From the NCBI RefSeq assembly GCF_003130205.1, contig NZ_NRDF01000004.1, positions 54,734-118,733 of the forward strand: a stretch of 64,000 nucleotides of DNA, written 5' to 3'. The translations under genes were made by a program, and so were the position numbers. This document shows, piece after piece, positions 28,456 to 38,105 of this stretch. The notes under the pieces were generated by a model. The model was not told the origin of the DNA. It worked only from the letters and a program-made list of their open reading frames with translations, and did not search any database. Every line of letters begins with the position of its first letter. Positions within the stretch are counted from its first letter, which is position 1. Origin of the DNA: Aggregatibacter actinomycetemcomitans. GTDB taxonomy: Bacteria > Pseudomonadota > Gammaproteobacteria > Enterobacterales > Pasteurellaceae.

Positions 28456-28484
28456 AGAGAACCCTTTTAAACAAAGGGTTCTCT
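28456..28484. terminator. 12-bp hairpin terminator between the radical-SAM gene and ssb
   Basis: AGAGAACCCTTT (28456-28467) and AAAGGGTTCTCT (28473-28484) are perfect complements around TAAAC. A-rich sequence before it and TTTTAAG nearby after it let it serve both converging transcripts. Confidence 0.8.
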
Positions 28485-28528
28485 CGAGTTTTAAGTATTA
28501 TATTTTACACTTTTAATTTATATGTAAC

Positions 28529-29008
28529 TCAGAACGGAATATCATCATCAAAATTATCCATCGGCGCCTCAGCGGCAGGTTTACTTGCCGGCGCGCTGCG
28601 TGGGGCGCTTTGTTGTTGGCTTGGATAACTTGGTTGGGCGGACGGTGCGTAGTTTCCGCCGGATTGGCGATCGGCGCGGCTGTCTAACATTTGTAAGACA
28701 TCGCCTTGGATTTCGGTGGTGTAACGATCTTGACCGTTTTGATCCTGCCATTTACGGGTTCTTAAGCGTCCTTCGACGTACACTTTAGACCCTTTGCGCA
28801 GGTATTCACCCGCGACTTCCGCCTGGCGGCGATAAAATACGATGCGGTGCCATTCGGTGACTTCGCGGCGTTCGCCGGTGTTTTTGTCATTCCAGCTTTC
28901 ACTGGTGGCAACAGTGATGTTGGCGACGGCTTCACCGTTCGGCATGGTGCGGATTTCAGGATCGTTACCTAAGTTACCGACAATAATCACTTTATTTACT
29001 CCAGCCAT
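28529..29008 (-). CDS. ssb: Single-stranded DNA-binding protein
   Basis: A 159-residue SSB. The OB fold begins [20 protein letters not shown], with the ssDNA-contacting aromatic residues in [11 protein letters not shown] and [14 protein letters not shown] glycine/proline/serine/glutamine linker from about residue 112 leads to the acidic tip DDDIPF that recruits repair proteins. Divergent from uvrA, with a LexA box between them, the classical SOS-linked layout. In H. influenzae ssb is also competence-induced, but I found no well-placed CRP-S site here. Confidence 0.97.
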   Translation of the reverse strand: MAGVNKVIIVGNLGNDPEIRTMPNGEAVANITVATSESWNDKNTGERREVTEWHRIVFYRRQAEVAGEYLRKGSKVYVEGRLRTRKWQDQNGQDRYTTEIQGDVLQMLDSRADRQSGGNYAPSAQPSYPSQQQSAPRSAPASKPAAEAPMDNFDDDIPF

Positions 29009-29101
29009 AATATCCTCTTCTTTTATTCGATTTTACTGTAAAAAAATTTGCCCTATTCTGCCTGAAAATCAGAAAGAAATCCACGCTTTCAACAAAATTA
29101 A

Positions 29102-29117
29102 CTGGATATTTGCACAG
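29102..29117. promoter_or_regulatory. LexA (SOS) box between ssb and uvrA
   Basis: CTGGATATTTGCACAG is CTG-N10-CAG with an AT-rich interior, matching the gammaproteobacterial SOS box. It overlaps a uvrA promoter: TTGCAC at 29110-29115 and GATAAT at 29134-29139 (18-base spacer). Confidence 0.8.
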
Positions 29118-29178
29118 TTATTTAAGAATATGCGATAATTGTCGCAAATTTACACTTCTTTCATTTATAAAATCTATT

Positions 29179-32010
29179 ATGGATACCATCGACATTCGTG
29201 GGGCACGAACCCACAATCTGAAAAATATTAACTTAACCATTCCACGCGACAAACTCATCGTTATCACCGGTTTATCCGGTTCGGGCAAGTCTTCGCTGGC
29301 GTTTGATACGCTGTATGCGGAAGGACAACGCCGTTATGTGGAATCCCTTTCCGCCTATGCGCGCCAGTTTCTATCATTAATGGAAAAACCCGATGTGGAC
29401 CACATTGAAGGGCTTTCACCGGCGATTTCCATTGAGCAAAAATCCACCTCCCACAATCCGCGTTCAACGGTGGGGACGATTACCGAAATTCACGATTACC
29501 TGCGCCTATTGTTTGCCCGCGTGGGCGAACCGCGCTGTCCGCACCATCATGTGCCGCTCACCGCGCAAACCATCAGCCAGATGGTGGATAAAGTGCTTTC
29601 CCTGCCGGAAGACAGAAAAATGATGCTGTTGGCGCCGGTGGTGAAAGAACGTAAGGGCGAACACGTTAAGCTGTTGCAACAAATTGCCGCACAAGGTTAC
29701 ATTCGCGCCCGTATCGACGGAGAAATTTGCGATTTATCCGATCCGCCGAAACTGGAATTGCAGAAGAAACACACTATTGAAGTGGTGGTGGATCGCTTTA
29801 AAGTGCGGTCGGATTTAGCCACAAGATTGGCGGAATCCTTTGAAACCACGCTGGAATTATCGGGCGGCACGGCAGTGGTTGCCTACATGGACGATCCGAA
29901 AGCGGAAGAATTGGTGTTCTCCGCCAACTTTGCCTGCCCCCATTGCGGCTACTCCGTGCCGGAACTGGAACCGCGCCTGTTCTCTTTTAATAACCCGGCG
30001 GGCGCTTGCCCGACCTGTGACGGCTTGGGCGTACAACAATATTTTGATGAAAAACGCGTGGTGCAAAATCCGGGCATTTCTCTCGCCAACGGCGCCATTA
30101 AAGGCTGGGATCGCCGTAATTTCTACTATTATCAAATGCTCACTTCCCTGGCGAAACACTACCATTTCGATATTGAAACGCCGTTTGAAGCATTACCGAA
30201 AAAAATCCAACAGATTATTTTGAACGGTTCCAGCAAAGAAGAAATCGAGTTTCAATACATGAATGATCGCGGCGATGTGGTGCTGCGCCGCCATGCCTTT
30301 GAAGGGATTTTGAACAACATGGCGCGCCGTTATAAAGAAACGGAATCCATGTCGGTGCGCGAAGAACTCGCCAAACACATCAGCAACCGCCCGTGCGCCG
30401 ATTGCGGCGGTTCACGGCTACGCCCGGAAGCGCGCAATGTATATATTGAGCAAACCAACCTGCCGGATGTGTCGGAAAAAAGCATTGGTGAAGCATTAGA
30501 TTTCTTCGGCGATTTACAACTCAGCGGGCAAAAAGCCCAAATCGCGGAAAAGATCCTGAAAGAGATAAAAGAGCGGTTACAATTTTTGGTGAATGTGGGC
30601 TTGAATTATCTTTCCCTTTCCCGCTCCGCCGAAACCCTTTCGGGCGGTGAAGCGCAACGAATTCGCCTCGCCAGCCAAATCGGCGCGGGATTAGTGGGCG
30701 TGATGTATGTGTTGGATGAGCCGTCCATCGGCTTGCACCAACGGGACAACGAACGTCTGCTTAACACGCTGATTCATTTACGAAATTTAGGTAACACGGT
30801 CATCGTGGTGGAACATGACGAAGACGCCATTTTAAGCGCCGACCACATCATCGACATCGGACCGGGCGCGGGCGTGCACGGCGGTAGCGTCATCGCCGAA
30901 GGCACCGCACAACAAATCATGCAAAATCCGAATTCCCTCACGGGTAAATTTTTATCGGGCGCCGAAAAGATCGAAATACCGAAAAAACGCACCGCACTTG
31001 ATAAGAAAAAAATGCTCAAGCTGTTCGGCGCTTCCGGTAACAACCTGAAAAACGTCAATTTAGACATTCCCGTGGGCTTATTTACCTGCATCACCGGCGT
31101 GTCCGGCTCGGGCAAATCCACACTGATTAACGACACCCTGTTCCCTATTGCACAAAACGCCTTGAATCGTGCGGAAAATGCCGAGGTATCGCCGTACAAG
31201 TCGATTAAAGGTTTGGAATTTTTCGATAAAGTCATTGATATTAACCAAAGCCCGATTGGGCGCACGCCGCGCTCCAACCCGGCGACTTATACGGGCGTAT
31301 TCACGCCGATTCGCGAACTGTTCGCCGGCGTGCCGGAAGCCCGTGCGCGCGGTTACAACCCGGGGCGTTTCAGTTTCAACGTACGTGGCGGGCGTTGTGA
31401 AGCCTGCCAGGGCGACGGCGTGATCAAAGTGGAAATGCACTTCCTGCCCGATGTGTATGTGCCTTGCGACCAATGTAAAGGTAAACGCTACAACCGCGAA
31501 ACCCTGGAAATTCGCTACAAAGGCAAAACCATTCATCAGGTGCTGGACATGACCGTGGAAGATGCGCGCGAGTTTTTCGACGCCATTCCGATGATTGCGC
31601 GTAAATTGCAAACGCTGATTGACGTGGGCTTGTCCTACATTCGCTTGGGGCAATCCTCCACCACCCTGTCCGGCGGGGAAGCGCAACGGGTGAAACTGGC
31701 GACGGAACTCTCCAAACGGGATACGGGCAAAACCCTGTATATTCTGGACGAACCGACTACGGGGCTGCATTTTGCCGACATCAAGCAATTGCTTTCCGTG
31801 TTGCACCGTTTACGCGATCAAGGCAACACCATCGTGGTTATTGAGCATAATTTAGACGTGATTAAAACCGCCGACTGGATTGTGGATCTTGGCCCTGAAG
31901 GCGGTAGCGGCGGCGGGCAGATTATCGCGACCGGCACACCGGAGCAGGTCGCCAAGGCGGAAGGATCGCACACCGCCCGCTTCCTCAAAGGCATTTTGGC
32001 AAAAGGCTAA
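29179..32010 (+). CDS. uvrA: UvrABC excinuclease subunit A
   Basis: Damage-sensing ATPase of nucleotide excision repair. I start at the ATG at 29179 ([20 protein letters not shown]), giving 943 residues. Upstream in-frame residues carry no family similarity and lie over the promoter. Two ABC ATPase halves: [12 protein letters not shown] and [13 protein letters not shown]alker A sites, with LSGGEAQRI and LSGGEAQRV signatures. Zinc modules are CPHC...CPTC in the first half and CEAC...CDQC in the second (the damage-binding one). The insertion domain lies around residues 285-400. SOS-regulated through the LexA box at 29102. Ends at a paired uptake-signal terminator. Confidence 0.98.
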   Translation: MDTIDIRGARTHNLKNINLTIPRDKLIVITGLSGSGKSSLAFDTLYAEGQRRYVESLSAYARQFLSLMEKPDVDHIEGLSPAISIEQKSTSHNPRSTVGTITEIHDYLRLLFARVGEPRCPHHHVPLTAQTISQMVDKVLSLPEDRKMMLLAPVVKERKGEHVKLLQQIAAQGYIRARIDGEICDLSDPPKLELQKKHTIEVVVDRFKVRSDLATRLAESFETTLELSGGTAVVAYMDDPKAEELVFSANFACPHCGYSVPELEPRLFSFNNPAGACPTCDGLGVQQYFDEKRVVQNPGISLANGAIKGWDRRNFYYYQMLTSLAKHYHFDIETPFEALPKKIQQIILNGSSKEEIEFQYMNDRGDVVLRRHAFEGILNNMARRYKETESMSVREELAKHISNRPCADCGGSRLRPEARNVYIEQTNLPDVSEKSIGEALDFFGDLQLSGQKAQIAEKILKEIKERLQFLVNVGLNYLSLSRSAETLSGGEAQRIRLASQIGAGLVGVMYVLDEPSIGLHQRDNERLLNTLIHLRNLGNTVIVVEHDEDAILSADHIIDIGPGAGVHGGSVIAEGTAQQIMQNPNSLTGKFLSGAEKIEIPKKRTALDKKKMLKLFGASGNNLKNVNLDIPVGLFTCITGVSGSGKSTLINDTLFPIAQNALNRAENAEVSPYKSIKGLEFFDKVIDINQSPIGRTPRSNPATYTGVFTPIRELFAGVPEARARGYNPGRFSFNVRGGRCEACQGDGVIKVEMHFLPDVYVPCDQCKGKRYNRETLEIRYKGKTIHQVLDMTVEDAREFFDAIPMIARKLQTLIDVGLSYIRLGQSSTTLSGGEAQRVKLATELSKRDTGKTLYILDEPTTGLHFADIKQLLSVLHRLRDQGNTIVVIEHNLDVIKTADWIVDLGPEGGSGGGQIIATGTPEQVAKAEGSHTARFLKGILAKG

Positions 32011-32024
32011 AAACGCTTCGTTTT

Positions 32025-32067
32025 CCGACCGCACTTTTTGTGGCAAGACAAAAGTGCGGTCGGTTTT
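32025..32067. terminator. uvrA terminator of paired uptake signals
   Basis: CCGACCGCACTTTT (32025-32038) and AAAAGTGCGGTCGG (32050-32063) are a perfect 14-bp inverted pair followed by TTTT. It serves uvrA and possibly the converging merR gene. Confidence 0.8.
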
Positions 32068-32077
32068 GGCGGCGTTT

Positions 32078-32488
32078 TTACTTCAACGGCCTAAACTTTA
32101 CCTGACTGTATTGCAGGATTCGCAGTAAGTTTTGTTGCTGATTCACTTCGCCGCATTGTTGTTTCAATTGGATGAGATTCATGCGTAAATGTTGCAGGCG
32201 GTAGATATGTTTGGCGATGTCTTGGATATGTCGGTCGAGCAATTGATTGATTTCCGCTTTTTGTTGTTCGGAAGCGCTTTCCAGGCTCAACAGCAATTTG
32301 ATTTCGTCAAGGGACATATCCAAGGAACGACAGTAACAAATAAACGACAGGCGTTGCAGATGTTCGTCCGTGTATAAACGGAAACCGCCGGCGGAACGGG
32401 GCGGGCGCGGCATTAAGCCTTTTTGTTCGTAAAATCGGATGGCTTCCACGCTGCATCCTACGGCTTTGGCTAACTTCCCTATTTTCAT
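32078..32488 (-). CDS. MerR family regulator, CadR/PbrR-like
   Basis: 136 residues from the ATG at 32488, with GGAGA just upstream. A longer open frame exists but overlaps an intergenic repeat. The N-terminal winged helix is MKIGKLAKAVGCSVEAIRFY, typical of MerR. The segment CYCRSLDMSLDEIKLLL matches the Cys77 region of Cd/Pb sensors (CRSLDMSL), and KQQCGE matches the first cysteine of the metal-binding loop. The second loop cysteine (CGIL-type, about eight residues later) is absent; the loop runs GEVNQQQNLL. Metal specificity may therefore be altered or lost. No efflux pump gene is adjacent, which is also unusual for this family. Confidence 0.75.
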   Translation of the reverse strand: MKIGKLAKAVGCSVEAIRFYEQKGLMPRPPRSAGGFRLYTDEHLQRLSFICYCRSLDMSLDEIKLLLSLESASEQQKAEINQLLDRHIQDIAKHIYRLQHLRMNLIQLKQQCGEVNQQQNLLRILQYSQVKFRPLK

Positions 32489-32525
32489 GTTATCTCCGCA
32501 AAAACGTCCGTGAAAACGACCGCAC

Positions 32526-32579
32526 AAAAAGCAACGCTTTTTGAACGTCTGCTCTGCCGACGGCCCCGAAGAGGTGAAC
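32526..32579 (-). repeat. Intergenic repeat, copy 1 of 3
   Basis: On the minus strand it reads GTTCACCTCTTCGGGGCCGT, then CGGCAGAGCAGACGTTCAAA and AAGCGTTGCTTTTT. It is the same order of elements as at 38631-38704 and 42850-42926, but the central hairpin is degenerate. It lies between the dciA-like gene and merR, immediately upstream of merR. Confidence 0.6.
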
Positions 32580-32608
32580 AATCAAGCCGGTCTTGATTGT
32601 GAATACTT

Positions 32609-32920
32609 TTAGGCGCCGAGGCGAAATTCGGGGTTGATGTAAAAGGTTAATTGCGTAATTTCCGGCAAATGTTGCTGAATTAACCGCAATAATTCCTGCT
32701 GACGAAACAAAAAACTTTGCCGCACCATGGCATTCGCCACTTCAATGCGCAAGCTGTGTTGTTCTATATTGGCAATGCGATACAAGCCCTTGAACTCAGG
32801 TGAAAAAAATCCGTTAACCTGTTGATTTAATTCATTTAGACGAATACCTTTTTGCATGATTTTTGCCAACGGCGAATCCTGTAATAATGTTTGAATATTT
32901 ACCGGTTTTTGATAACGCAT
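32609..32920 (-). CDS. DciA-like DUF721 protein
   Basis: 103 residues with the compact alpha-beta region of DUF721/DciA proteins (LYRIANIEQHSLRIEVANAM, then RQSFLFRQQELLRLIQQHLP). DciA is the ancestral replicative-helicase loader in bacteria that lack DnaC/DnaI. In many gammaproteobacteria a DUF721 gene lies divergently upstream of secM-secA, exactly as here. The family call rests on this synteny and the fold-like pattern; a role in loading helicase is inferred. ATG at 32920. Confidence 0.6.
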   Translation of the reverse strand: MRYQKPVNIQTLLQDSPLAKIMQKGIRLNELNQQVNGFFSPEFKGLYRIANIEQHSLRIEVANAMVRQSFLFRQQELLRLIQQHLPEITQLTFYINPEFRLGA

Positions 32921-33011
32921 CGCCTTGTTTTCCGCCTTTTCGTCCTAATATTTATGACATTGTAGCGAATTTCCGCTACAATACCGACAATTTTTTGATA
33001 TTGAAATCCTT

Positions 33012-33329
33012 ATGATAATTTCTCACAAAAGCAAACATCATTTTTGGTCGCAACTGCTGCTTGGCATGCTTGCGATTTTTGTTTTGCCCGCTGGTCAGGA
33101 ACTGAATTATTCTTCTTCCGTCGGCAGTGAAAATTATCAAAACGCTCAGCAGCAAAATGCGCCGCAGATTTTGATGACCGTTGCGTTGCTGCAACAAACC
33201 CGTCAGTTGCAACACCAACCGCAACATACGCCATTGAATGTTGAAATTCTCCCGCAAAATGAACCGCACTTTGCGCGTTCGCCTTTCGTTCCCAATGCGC
33301 CGATTCGTGCCGGACCTCAATTTATTTAA
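33012..33329 (+). CDS. secM: SecM-like secretion monitor (translational arrest leader of secA)
   Basis: 105 residues with a basic N-terminus and an unusual signal-like segment (FWSQLLLGMLAIFVLPAG), a Q-rich middle, and a C-terminus ending NAPIRAGPQFI. The IRAGP sequence is the tail of the E. coli SecM arrest motif, which ends GIRAGP. A related arrest peptide, HAPIRGSP, is known from Mannheimia SecM (from memory). The upstream aromatic pair in HFARSPFVPN stands where E. coli has F and W, spaced one residue shorter. Arrest at the Pro codon (33315-33317) would keep a ribosome over the leader and open the 33351-33370 hairpin so that secA is translated. The arrest itself is inferred. Confidence 0.8.
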   Translation: MIISHKSKHHFWSQLLLGMLAIFVLPAGQELNYSSSVGSENYQNAQQQNAPQILMTVALLQQTRQLQHQPQHTPLNVEILPQNEPHFARSPFVPNAPIRAGPQFI

Positions 33330-33350
33330 CTTCGATCTTTATCTATTCCG

Positions 33351-33370
33351 TCGTTTACTTCGTTAAACGA
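33351..33370 (+). promoter_or_regulatory. secM-secA intergenic hairpin
   Basis: TCGTTTA (33351-33357) pairs with TAAACGA (33364-33370) around CTTCGT. It sits 22 bases after the secM stop, upstream of the secA start, where E. coli has the structure unfolded by the stalled SecM ribosome. The secA SD (AAAGAAAAAA) is weak and just downstream of the stem. Confidence 0.55.
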
Positions 33371-33401
33371 TTTCATTTATCTGTTTTTAAAAGAAAAAAT
33401 T

Positions 33402-36101
33402 ATGCTTAGAACTATTGCAACTAAAATCTTCGGCAGCCGTAACGATCGTATCTTACGCCGCCTCAATAAAATCGTCGTTAAAATTAATAAATTAGAACCG
33501 GAATTTGAAGCCTTAAGTGATGAACAGCTGAAAGCCAAAACTGCCGAATTCCGTGAGCGTTTAGGCAAGGGCGAAACCTTGGAAAGCCTGATGCCGGAAG
33601 CCTTTGCTACGGTGCGTGAAGCCAGTAAACGTGTGCTGGGTATGCGTCACTTCGACGTGCAGCTTATCGGCGGCATGGTGCTTAACGATCGTTGTATCGC
33701 GGAAATGCGTACCGGTGAAGGAAAAACCTTAACCGCCACTTTGTCTTGCTACCTGAACGCCTTGCCGGGCAAAGCGGTACACGTGGTGACCGTGAATGAC
33801 TACTTAGCGCGCCGCGATGCGGAAACCAATCGTCCGTTATTTGAATTTTTGGGCATGACCGTGGGCGTAAACATTCCGGGCTTGTCACCGGAAGAAAAAC
33901 GTGCGGCATACGCAGCGGACATTACCTACGCCACCAACAGTGAATTAGGTTTCGACTATTTACGTGACAACCTGGCGCACTCGCCGCAAGAACGCTTCCA
34001 AAAGGATTTATATTATGCCTTGGTGGATGAAGTGGACTCCATCTTAATTGATGAAGCACGTACTCCATTGATTATTTCTGGTCAGGCGGAAGACAGCTCC
34101 GAGCTTTACATCGCCATTGATAAATTGATCCCGAACTTGATTAAACAAGACAAAGAAGATACGGAAGAATATCAAGGCACCGGCGACTACACCTTAGATT
34201 TGAAAACCAAACAGGCGCACTTAACCGAACGCGGTCAGGAAAAATGTGAACAATGGTTGATTCAACAAGGTTTCATGAAAGACACCGAATCCCTTTATTC
34301 ACCGTCAAAAATCACCTTACTGCACCATGTTATGGCGGCATTGCGTGCTCGCACGCTGTTTGAGCGCGATGTGGATTACATCGTCAAAGACGGCGAAATC
34401 GTCATCGTGGACGAACACACCGGTCGTACCATGGCGGGTCGTCGCTGGTCCGACGGCTTACACCAAGCCATAGAAGCCAAAGAAGGCGTGCGCATTCAAA
34501 GCGAAAACCAAACCGTCGCCTCCATCACTTACCAAAACTATTTCCGTTTATACGAAAAATTGGCGGGCATGACTGGCACAGCGGATACGGAAGCCTTTGA
34601 ATTCCAAAAAATTTATGGTTTAGAAACGGTGGTCATTCCAACCAACCGTCCGATGATTCGTGACGACCGCACCGATGTCATGTTTGAAACTGAAGAATAC
34701 AAATTCAACGCCATTATTGATGACATCAAAGATTGTGTAGCACGTCAACAGCCGGTGTTGGTGGGGACGATTTCTATCGAAAAATCCGAATTGCTTTCCA
34801 ACGCATTGGATAAAGCGGGCATCAAACACAACGTGCTGAACGCCAAATTCCACGCACAGGAAGCGGAAATCGTAGCAAATGCGGGTTATCCGGGTGCAGT
34901 AACTATCGCCACCAACATGGCGGGGCGTGGTACCGACATCGTGTTGGGCGGTAACTGGAAAGCGGAAGTGGATAAACTGGAGAACCCGACAGCAGAACAA
35001 ATTGAAGCCATTAAAGCGGCATGGCAGGAACGCCATGACATCGTGAAAAATGCCGGCGGGTTACACATTATCGGTACCGAACGCCACGAATCCCGTCGTA
35101 TCGACAACCAACTGCGCGGTCGCTCCGGACGTCAGGGCGACCCGGGTTCTTCCCGTTTCTACCTGTCTTTGGAAGACGCGTTAATGCGTATTTACCTCAA
35201 TGAAGGCAAACTCAACATGATGCGTAAAGCCTTCAGTAATACAGCCGAAGCCATGGAATCCAAGCTGCTGGCGAAAGTAATCGCTTCCGCGCAAGCGAAA
35301 GTAGAAGCGCATAACTTCGACGGGCGTAAAAACCTGCTTGAATTTGACGATGTGGCAAACGATCAACGCCACGCCATTTATGAGCAGCGTAACGAATTGC
35401 TGGAAAATGACGATATTTCGGAAACTATTGATGTGATTCGCCAGGATGTGTTCAACAGCGTGATTGATCAATATATCCCGCCGCAATCCTTGGAAGAACA
35501 ATGGGATGTTCCTGCCCTGGAACAACGTTTGAAACAAGATTTTGCCTTGGATCTGCCAATCAGAAAATGGCTGGATGAAGACAATCATCTGCATGAAGAA
35601 ACTCTGCGCGAGCGCATTATTCAATCTGCCGTGGACGAATACAAACGCAAAGAAGAATTGGCGGGCGAACAAACCATGCGCAACTTTGAAAAAGGCGTCA
35701 TGTTGCAAACCTTAGATGAACTTTGGAAAGAACATTTATCCGCTATGGATCATTTGCGTCGTGGTATACATCTACGTGGTTACGCACAAAAAGATCCGAA
35801 ACAGGAATACAAAAAAGAGTCCTTCCAAATGTTTACGGAAATGTTGGATGCCTTAAAATTAAGCGTGGTTACCACCTTAAGTCGCGTTCAGGTTCGCACC
35901 GCGGAAGAAATGGAAGAGGCGGAACATTTGCGTCAGGAACTGGCACAGCGCGAAGCCGCCGCCATGCAGTATAACAACGAAGAATCACAAGGCGCGCAAC
36001 AGGGCACGGAAGAACATCACAAAATCGGTCGTAACGAGCCTTGCCCGTGCGGCTCCGGCAAGAAATACAAACATTGCCACGGCAGCCGTGCCAGACATTA
36101 A
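33402..36101 (+). CDS. secA: Preprotein translocase ATPase SecA
   Basis: The motor of Sec export; 899 residues. NBD1 has Walker [14 protein letters not shown] (around residue 103) and [20 protein letters not shown]. The preprotein cross-linking domain, NBD2 ([30 protein letters not shown]) and helical scaffold follow. The C-terminal linker ends in the SecB/lipid-binding zinc motif [16 protein letters not shown]. Regulation by the upstream SecM-type leader is likely. Downstream, a paired uptake signal (36113-36152) separates it from mutT. Confidence 0.98.
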   Translation: MLRTIATKIFGSRNDRILRRLNKIVVKINKLEPEFEALSDEQLKAKTAEFRERLGKGETLESLMPEAFATVREASKRVLGMRHFDVQLIGGMVLNDRCIAEMRTGEGKTLTATLSCYLNALPGKAVHVVTVNDYLARRDAETNRPLFEFLGMTVGVNIPGLSPEEKRAAYAADITYATNSELGFDYLRDNLAHSPQERFQKDLYYALVDEVDSILIDEARTPLIISGQAEDSSELYIAIDKLIPNLIKQDKEDTEEYQGTGDYTLDLKTKQAHLTERGQEKCEQWLIQQGFMKDTESLYSPSKITLLHHVMAALRARTLFERDVDYIVKDGEIVIVDEHTGRTMAGRRWSDGLHQAIEAKEGVRIQSENQTVASITYQNYFRLYEKLAGMTGTADTEAFEFQKIYGLETVVIPTNRPMIRDDRTDVMFETEEYKFNAIIDDIKDCVARQQPVLVGTISIEKSELLSNALDKAGIKHNVLNAKFHAQEAEIVANAGYPGAVTIATNMAGRGTDIVLGGNWKAEVDKLENPTAEQIEAIKAAWQERHDIVKNAGGLHIIGTERHESRRIDNQLRGRSGRQGDPGSSRFYLSLEDALMRIYLNEGKLNMMRKAFSNTAEAMESKLLAKVIASAQAKVEAHNFDGRKNLLEFDDVANDQRHAIYEQRNELLENDDISETIDVIRQDVFNSVIDQYIPPQSLEEQWDVPALEQRLKQDFALDLPIRKWLDEDNHLHEETLRERIIQSAVDEYKRKEELAGEQTMRNFEKGVMLQTLDELWKEHLSAMDHLRRGIHLRGYAQKDPKQEYKKESFQMFTEMLDALKLSVVTTLSRVQVRTAEEMEEAEHLRQELAQREAAAMQYNNEESQGAQQGTEEHHKIGRNEPCPCGSGKKYKHCHGSRARH

Positions 36102-36112
36102 TGTCGTGAGAT

Positions 36113-36152
36113 AAAGTGCGGTAAAAAACACGGAAATTTTTGACCGCACTTT
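36113..36152. terminator. Paired uptake signals after secA
   Basis: AAAGTGCGGT (36113-36122) and ACCGCACTTT (36143-36152) are inverted with a 20-base loop. The tail TTCGCTTTC is only moderately U-rich, so termination may be partial and allow some mutT expression from secA. Confidence 0.5.
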
Positions 36153-36177
36153 TCGCTTTCAATTTAAAGGAAACCGC

Positions 36178-36582
36178 ATGAGGAAACCGCTTGTACAGGT
36201 TGCAGCCGGGATTATTCGCAACGAATTCGGAAAAATTTATTTAACCCAACGTCTGGAAGGGCAGGATTTCGCGCAAGCTCTGGAATTCCCCGGCGGTAAA
36301 GTGGATAAAGGGGAAACACCGGAACAGACGCTCAAACGTGAACTGGAAGAAGAAATCGGCATCGTGGTGCTAAATGCCCAATTGTTTGAACGCTTTGAAT
36401 TTGAGTATCCCACCAAAGTCATTTCGTTCTTTTTTTATCTGGTGGAAGAATGGGTCGGTGAACCTTTCGGACGCGAAGGACAAGACGGTTTCTGGTTAGC
36501 GCAAAACGAACTGGATGCCGAACAATTTCCGCCGGCAAATGCTAAATTAATTCAACGACTGTTGGCGGAAAGTGGAGATTAA
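36178..36582 (+). CDS. mutT: 8-oxo-dGTP diphosphatase
   Basis: 134-residue Nudix hydrolase that cleanses the nucleotide pool of 8-oxo-dGTP. The Nudix box GGKVDKGETPEQTLKRELEE followed by EIG fits GX5EX7REUXEEXGU, with the catalytic glutamates. AAGG precedes the ATG. secA-mutT is the conserved neighbour pair. Thirty-three bases of its 3' end (36541-36573) are repeated with four mismatches at 36967-36999 behind a short scar. Confidence 0.94.
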   Translation: MRKPLVQVAAGIIRNEFGKIYLTQRLEGQDFAQALEFPGGKVDKGETPEQTLKRELEEEIGIVVLNAQLFERFEFEYPTKVISFFFYLVEEWVGEPFGREGQDGFWLAQNELDAEQFPPANAKLIQRLLAESGD

Positions 36583-36697
36583 TTATCCGTAGAAGATCAG
36601 ACCAAATCTGACAAATCACAAATAAAAAGAGAGAATTTCGCGTTTAGAAACAGCAGCAACTATTTTTACTGGAGAACCGCCAAAAACTAAAGATAAA

Positions 36698-36883
36698 TTA
36701 TCGATTTCTCTCATTTTTTCCTCGTATTTTACTAAATAAATTATTTATTTTTTCTTTAAATGAATATAAAAATAGTATTCCCCAATAGATATAAAATATT
36801 TGCAAGCCAAATATATCTGATAGGATTTTTGCTATAAAATATATTAACAGGCAAAAAAGAGTAAATTGTATGAAATTTTTCAC
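36698..36883 (-). CDS. Small hypothetical membrane protein
   Basis: 61 residues with two hydrophobic stretches (FIQFTLFCLLIYFIAKIL and IFYIYWGILFLYSF) and a very basic tail (KIRGKNERNR). It starts at a GTG (36883) with GAGGAAAA a few bases upstream, so translation is credible. The A+T content is much higher than in the neighbouring mutT and holA. It lies in the segment between mutT and a duplicate of the mutT 3' end, so it probably came in with an insertion. I do not recognise the family; size and topology would fit an immunity protein or small membrane toxin, but this is not supported further. Confidence 0.4.
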   Translation of the reverse strand: MKNFIQFTLFCLLIYFIAKILSDIFGLQIFYIYWGILFLYSFKEKINNLFSKIRGKNERNR

Positions 36884-36959
36884 TTGTTTTCCTCAATATA
36901 AGTAATATTGTATTTAATGATCATCTATATTCTAATTTAAGATATTCCATCTGAGCTTT

Positions 36960-37073
36960 TATTGATGCCAAATTAATTCGACGACTGTTGGCCGAAACTA
37001 CAAAAGCAAACATCGCAAATGCAGATAATAAAGCAGCTAATGACACAATGAAATCCCTATCGATTGGGGACTA
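36960..37073 (+). pseudogene. Duplicate of the mutT 3' end with a different tail
   Basis: From about 36964 the frame reads DAKLIRRLLAETTKANIANA followed by DNKAANDTMKSLSIGD and a stop at 37071-37073. Its first eleven residues match the mutT end (NAKLIQRLLAES), then it diverges. There is no Nudix domain and no start. It is either a remnant of an alternative mutT allele or an insertion scar. Confidence 0.5.
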
Positions 37074-38105
37074 ACAGGCAAATCTCACCGATAAATCTTC
37101 CAGTTGCTGCCAAATATCATCGCTAAATTCCTGCTTGGCGCAGCGTTCCACATCGGCAAGTTGCTGAAAAAAAAGGTAGAGTTTACGGTAGGTTAAACGT
37201 TGTACCGCCTGAGTAAATAACGGGCGGCGATTTTGCCACACTTTCAGGCGATCAAACTGCTCACGCAGTTGTGCGGTGGGTAAAGGTGAGTCGAGGGATT
37301 GAGGTTGTTCCGGTTTGCTGATGTCCAGCAATGTCATTAAATCGCGCTGCAATGTGCGCAGAAGAATAATCGGCTGAACATCTTCATCTTTTAAACCGAT
37401 GAGAATTCGACGGGCGCGATTCCCTTTTCCGCCTAAAATCGCATCAACCCATTGGAACGGGGTAAACACCGAGGACTGTTCCACCACGCTATTTACGCGG
37501 GCAAAGGTGAGTTTGCGATCGGGGTAAAGCAAATCCAGTAATTGCAATGTTTGCTTCAGCGCCAACAGGTTATTTTCGTAGCTATAACACAGTAACTGTA
37601 CCGCTTCTTGCTCAATGCTTAGCCCAAGCATTTTTGCCCGATTCGTCACCCAGCGGGGCAACTGCTCCGCATTAGGGGTTTGACAGTTTACCAATACCGC
37701 CTGCGGTTCATATTGGTTTGCTGCCGTAAACCACGCTTGTTTTTCGACGGCTTTGGTGAGTTTGGCTAACCGGAAAATCGGCAACACATCGGAGTGAAGC
37801 AACGAAATGAATTCGGATAAATTTTTCTGCAAAAGTGCGGTCGGATTTTCAGGTAAATCTAAAATAATGAGCTGTTTATTGAAAAATAAGCCCATGGACT
37901 GCGCCCGCTCGAATAAATCATTCCAATCGGTGGAAGCGTTAATCTCCAGTTCAACTTTTTCATCAAAGCCCTGCTGAAGCGCCGCTTGGTAAATTCCGTC
38001 GGCGCTTTCATTAAGCAGTAACGGATCCTCCCCCACCAGAAAATATACGCGGGCTAAGTGCCGTTCCAGTGAAGCAGTAAGCTGTTCGGGAAATAACCGA
38101 TTCAT
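37071..38105 (-). CDS. holA: DNA polymerase III subunit delta
   Basis: 344-residue clamp-loader wrench that opens the beta clamp. It begins NRLFPEQLTASLERHLARVY and FLVGEDPLLLNESADGI, the conserved N-terminal pattern of HolA. The RecA-like fold without a P-loop and the collar region VVEQSSVFTPFQWVDAILGG follow. Overlaps the lptE stop by one base (lptE-holA, as in E. coli). It is the last gene of the leuS-lptE-holA block. Confidence 0.93.
   Translation of the reverse strand: MNRLFPEQLTASLERHLARVYFLVGEDPLLLNESADGIYQAALQQGFDEKVELEINASTDWNDLFERAQSMGLFFNKQLIILDLPENPTALLQKNLSEFISLLHSDVLPIFRLAKLTKAVEKQAWFTAANQYEPQAVLVNCQTPNAEQLPRWVTNRAKMLGLSIEQEAVQLLCYSYENNLLALKQTLQLLDLLYPDRKLTFARVNSVVEQSSVFTPFQWVDAILGGKGNRARRILIGLKDEDVQPIILLRTLQRDLMTLLDISKPEQPQSLDSPLPTAQLREQFDRLKVWQNRRPLFTQAVQRLTYRKLYLFFQQLADVERCAKQEFSDDIWQQLEDLSVRFAC

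Noticed and set aside
28371..28628. Plus-strand frame running from the radical-SAM gene into ssb
   Set aside because: Crosses a strong terminator hairpin and overlaps two real genes.
29023..29044. CRP-S-like sequence before ssb (TTACA-N6-TCGAA on minus strand)
   Set aside because: Only one half fits, and it is centred 25 bases from the ssb ATG, too close for an activating site.
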